Positions 60,068-64,000 of a stretch of DNA of 64,000 nucleotides are shown here, in pieces (the first letter of the stretch is position 1; every line of letters begins with the position of its first letter). The stretch comes from Daphnia carinata (taxonomy: Eukaryota > Arthropoda > Branchiopoda > Diplostraca > Daphniidae). A model generated the notes under the pieces. That model worked only from the letters and a program-made list of their open reading frames with translations, had not been told where the DNA came from and searched no databases. The translations under genes were made by a program, and so were the position numbers. The DNA lies in assembly GCF_022539665.2 (NCBI RefSeq), contig NC_081336.1, positions 248,001 to 312,000 of the forward strand. Direction: 5' to 3'.

Positions 60068-61468
60068 ATGAACGAACGAGAGTTTCAGTCTGTGGCCGAC
60101 CGTCAAGTTACGATGAGACCTCCGATGATGGGATTCAGAAAGTCAGGGGAAACGATCCAATCTTCAGCGGTCGCGTTTTTCACGCGTTTACTTCGTCCGA
60201 GGACAATCGTTTCGTTATTCCTCGTCGTCTGCCTTGGCTATTTACTTGTAGTCAGCAGCAATCGTCACGTGATAGACAATAATCAATTAGGCCTGACGGA
60301 GAGCAACACATTCCAATCTGAAACTGAGGTTTTTGAAACAAACACATTTGATTTTCTTTTGTTTAATTTCATTTCATTTTGATAGGATGGTAATTCAGGA
60401 TCAGAACCGAAGAGGATCTTGTACTGGACGGGCTATTACGATAGGCCGGACATGATTTTTGGCTTTGGCCAGCAACCGTTTATCAAGGCCGGTTGTAAGG
60501 TAACCAATTGCGTGGCCACAGCCGACCGCAATCTATTGGATCAGAGCGACGCCATCATTTTTCACGCCGGTCAGTTCAATTCGAGCGATTTGCCGAGCAA
60601 AAGACTTGGACATCAGCGATACATTTTCTATTTATTCGAAACGTTGCCGTCGGCTCGTGACAGCGCCATTTATTTTTCTAACGTTGTGGACAATTTCTTC
60701 AACTGGACTATGACACATAGACGAGACTCTGACATTTATTGCGCAGAACCTTACGGCAAAATTAGACGCAAAGCTTCGTCCCCCTGGATCGAACAATTAC
60801 CACCCACTTTAGCACCTGGAGAACGGCCGATAGCGCCAGCCAAATTGATGGAAACAGTTCGAAATCATCCGCGATTAGCTAAGAAAGATAAACTATTAGC
60901 CTGGTTCTGTTCAAATCAGAGGACTCACGGTCGCAGGGAAGATTACATCCGACAGCTAGGCCAGTACATGCCCGTCGACATCTACGGCAACTGCGGGAAT
61001 CTGACGTGTCTACCAAAGAACAGCGACAGGTGCAATAATTTATTAGACGAATACAAATTCTATCTGTCGGCAGAAAATTCGCTTTGCGCCGACTACGTCA
61101 GTGAGAAGTTCTACCGTGCTTTACAGACGGATATTATTCCGGTGGTTTACGGAGGGGCGGACTATGCAGCATACGCTCCGCCTCATTCCTACATCCATGT
61201 AGCCGATTTTGCATCGCCCAAGGAATTGGCAGAGTACTTGTTGTTGTTGGACAAGAACGAGGCTCTTTACTTGAAATATTTCGAATGGAAAAAGGACTAT
61301 GACGTGCTGAGGGGTCCGCTCGATGGTTGGTGCGATTTGTGCGAGAAATTAAACAATCCGCAAGAGCCGATTAAAAGCTACGAGAGTATGGCCAAATGGT
61401 GGTACGATGATGTGCCTTGTTATCCGGGCGAAACGTTTATCCAAACAGTCCTCAATCATGATTCGTAG
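60068..61468 (+). CDS. Alpha-1,3-fucosyltransferase (GT10), copy 1
   Basis: Exons 60068-60328 and 60386-61468 give 447 residues. The type II anchor is IVSLFLVVCLGYLLVV near residue 50. The catalytic domain runs from RILYWTGYY onward and contains FNWTMTHRRDSDIY, LLAWFCSNQRT, REDYIRQL, VDIYGNCG and the GT10 signature YKFYLSAENSLCADYVSEKF followed by PVVYGGADY. The C-terminal WCDLCEKL has the CxxC typical of FucTs. It transfers fucose from GDP-fucose to GlcNAc on N-glycans or related chains in the Golgi. It could be core alpha-1,3 or Lewis-type. AATAAA follows at 61522-61527. Confidence 0.93.
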
Positions 61469-62711
61469 ACTAGCGAATATCAGTATTTAATAATTTTGAA
61501 TTTTCTTTTGATTATGAAGTTAATAAATACATAACCGTGTTTTATTGTGTACAGAAAATTATGTCTCCTTCTTCTGCCATGTCGTTTATGATGAATAATT
61601 AATACAGATCTTATGAAAATCATGGCTGATTGTACATTTAAAATTTTTTAATATAAATTTTTTATATAAATTATTCCCTATACAAAAGCAGTGGTTTCGG
61701 AAATTAGGACTCTGCGGGGGGTGTTTCAATGGCTCAGAAGTCTATAGCTGTGTTTTGTTTAAACAAATTTTTAAAAATGTATTTGCAATTGTTATTTAGA
61801 ATCGTTCTCGCCCATCGAATACAACGCCATGGTTATCTACCATGAATATCTAATTCTAAGAACAAACTGAACACACTACCGCCCTGACTTTGAAAAAATG
61901 CCATGCGGTCGTGACTATCTCCAAGGATACATTTGCATAGCCACCATCTGCCGCATATTCGTTTAAAAAAAGAACATTCAAACGATCTGTACTGTACTAA
62001 AAGGGAAAGAAATGTAGCCTCCCTTTGAATGTCGGTGCATAAATGCAAGTTTCATGTTTTCTTTCGGTGCATCATCATACCAACATGCCCAAGGCTTGAA
62101 CTAAACATTTGTACAAAATTCCCATAATTCATTAAATACAATTTATGTGCAGCCATAGCAGATTTATGAACTCTTGTTTTCGGTTAATGTGCCCATTCAA
62201 TCGTCTATGATTTCAGCACAACTGGAACGCAATGAATTTCTTATGGAGCCTGCCACATGTTCCAAAATAAAATTCCTAAACAACGAAATGGAACTGAAAG
62301 ACGTAAAAGGCAGTTGCCCAACTTTACCTGGTTTTATCTGATGAAATTCAAGAACAACGAACGACGTCTCCCTTAACCTTTCGTTCCTTTTTCCTCTTTC
62401 CATTTCGTTTTTCTCAGTACCGTCACCGAAGCCACGGGAGGTTATTACCTCCTGGCCAAAACGCAAATAACAAAGGCTCTCAAGGAATGGCTGATCAAAA
62501 AGAGAGAGATCTCCATACCGTGAAATATCACACGTGTCGCGTTCCAAGTTTCACGACCGAAAGGTAACTCTGCCCCAAGGGTTTCCATCGTGCAAACGAG
62601 GAGGAAGGGTCTTGTTTTTATTTAGTTTCTTTTTCTTTGAGCAAGAATACGCAGTGGCTATTCTCCAAGCAAAGTTTGTGCGGATCAGCAGAACTTTGTT
62701 CACATTCGAAA
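61469..62711. other. Intergenic stretch between the fucosyltransferases
   Basis: About 1.2 kb. The minus frame at 62197-62547 has no recognisable content and probably arises by chance. It holds the promoter of the second fucosyltransferase. Confidence 0.5.
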
Positions 62712-64000
62712 ATGAAATTTCATCGGTTGAATCTCTTTAAAAGAATCATCGTAACAATTTTGGGAATCTTTTTCATCGTTGTCGTTGTGTTCCGTCGTCG
62801 TGGAACTCTTCCACCGTCACTGTCGTCCATCAACTTCAATTCGATTAGAGATGATCTTCCTGCTGAGGTAAGTGCAAAATTTTAATTGATTTAAATAGTA
62901 AGATAACTTTATAATAATTTTCACAATTCAGACGTCAGAAGAGGTTAACGTGAAACGTAAAATCGTTTTGTACTGGAACACGTTCTATAACCAAACAGAC
63001 ATGACATTCGGTTTTGGCCAACAACCGTTCATCGACGCTGGATGTCAAATAACTAATTGCATCGCAACCAACGATAGAAGTTTATTCAGTCAAAGCGACG
63101 GTGTCATCATTCACGCCGGTGATTACCAGGAACGCGATCTACCAACGCATCGTTTGCCTCATCAGAGATTTATTATGTTGCTGTTTGAAACTCTTCCCGG
63201 CGGACATCAACTGCCGTTCTTTTCGCGTCCACATTTCTACAATTGGACGATGACCCATCGAAGGGATTCAGACATTTACCTGAGCAAATCGTACGGTGCA
63301 CTGAGACGACGTCGCAATGCCGAGACCATCAACCAACTGCCTCCCAAGTTGAAACCCGGCCAAACGTTGCCTAAACCGAGAGACTTATTCACACGAACAT
63401 ATCCGGAATTGGCAAACAGAACGAAATTGATTGCCTGGTTCAATTCGCATTGCCCGACGCACAGCCAACGTGAGGATTACGTCAAGAGATTAGCCGAGTT
63501 CATCCCGGTCGATATTTACGGCAAGTGTGGGACGTTGGAATGTTTGCCTTACAACGATCCTCGATGCGACACACGTATCCTCGTTAATTACAGGTTTTAT
63601 TTAGCCGCAGAGAATTCCCTGTGTCCGGATTACGTCACTGAAAAGTTTTATCGTGCCTTGATGAACGACATCGTGCCCGTGGTGTTTGGCGGGGCCGATT
63701 ACAGCCAGTACGCCCCGCCCAATTCTTACGTGAACATTGCCGATTTCCAATCACCGAAGGAGTTGGCTGAATATTTGATGTTGCTGGCCAAAAACGATGC
63801 TCTTTACAACAAGTATTTCGATTGGAAGAAAGATTACGAAGTGATACGAAAACCACTGAACGGTTGGTGCGACTTGTGCGAGAAATTGAACGATCCAACT
63901 GTCGAAAGCAAAAGTTATGAAAGTGTTGCCAAGTGGTGGTATGATGAAACTCCTTGTTTGGCAGGCTCATCTTACATCAAGTCAATGTTTCAAACTGTGA
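62712..64000 (+). CDS. Alpha-1,3-fucosyltransferase (GT10), copy 2 (3' end cut by window)
   Basis: Exons 62712-62867 and 62932-64000. The frame is still open at the last base (...FQTV, then one base), so the stop lies outside. The anchor is IIVTILGIFFIVVVVF. The catalytic domain parallels copy 1: IVLYWNTFYNQTDMTFGFGQ, FYNWTMTHRRDSDIY, REDYVKRL, YRFYLAAENSLCPDYVTEKF, PVVFGGADY and GWCDLCEKLN. The intron position and phase are the same as in copy 1, so the two arose by tandem duplication. All sequence seen is intact. Confidence 0.92.

Noticed and set aside
62197-62547. 116-residue minus frame upstream of fucosyltransferase copy 2
   Set aside because: No recognisable feature, and it lies where a promoter and 5' UTR are expected.

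Overview
The window is animal nuclear DNA, very probably from a branchiopod crustacean of the Daphnia type. This is inferred from split genes with 60-80 base GT-AG introns, dense packing, tandem paralogue pairs and arthropod-like proteins. I ran no database search. Exon borders were worked out by eye from splice signals, reading phase and comparison between paralogues.

Layout. 0-10.4 kb holds housekeeping genes: WBP4 (splicing factor), a MIC26/MIC27-type MICOS subunit, a NUDT8-type Nudix hydrolase, clathrin light chain and Tim8. 7.8-13.3 kb holds two divergently transcribed paralogues of a large, secreted, helix-rich protein that I do not recognise; each has a TATA box. 13.3-29.8 kb is gene-poor and repeat-rich. 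It contains a 340-base TTAA-type inverted-repeat element, a 29-base minisatellite, a 5.6 kb palindromic element with tRNA-like sequences in its spacer, and a ~2 kb sequence present twice in direct orientation. Each copy of that sequence is headed by a ~34-base tandem array whose unit matches the CTCF core motif. 29.9-34.8 kb carries mitochondrial Mn superoxide dismutase, a PERK-type eIF2alpha-kinase domain joined in one frame to a Rab32/38-like GTPase, and a small secreted SUEL lectin. 37.1-41.2 kb carries two tandem secreted coiled-coil/C1q genes, the second with a one-base frameshift. 42.5-52 kb carries two tandem VEGFR/PDGFR-like receptor tyrosine kinases, with decayed pieces of further copies downstream.

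From 53 kb to the end every gene acts on glycans: two CASD1-like SGNH acyltransferases, an alpha-1,4-glycosyltransferase plus a C-terminal fragment of another copy, and two alpha-1,3-fucosyltransferases, the last cut by the window edge. All look like Golgi type II membrane enzymes, so this may be a local surface-glycan cluster built by tandem and segmental duplication.

The most unusual item is the kinase-Rab fusion at 31.4-33.8 kb. Its GTPase half has no start codon of its own, and its DxxGQ motif reads DIGGE.
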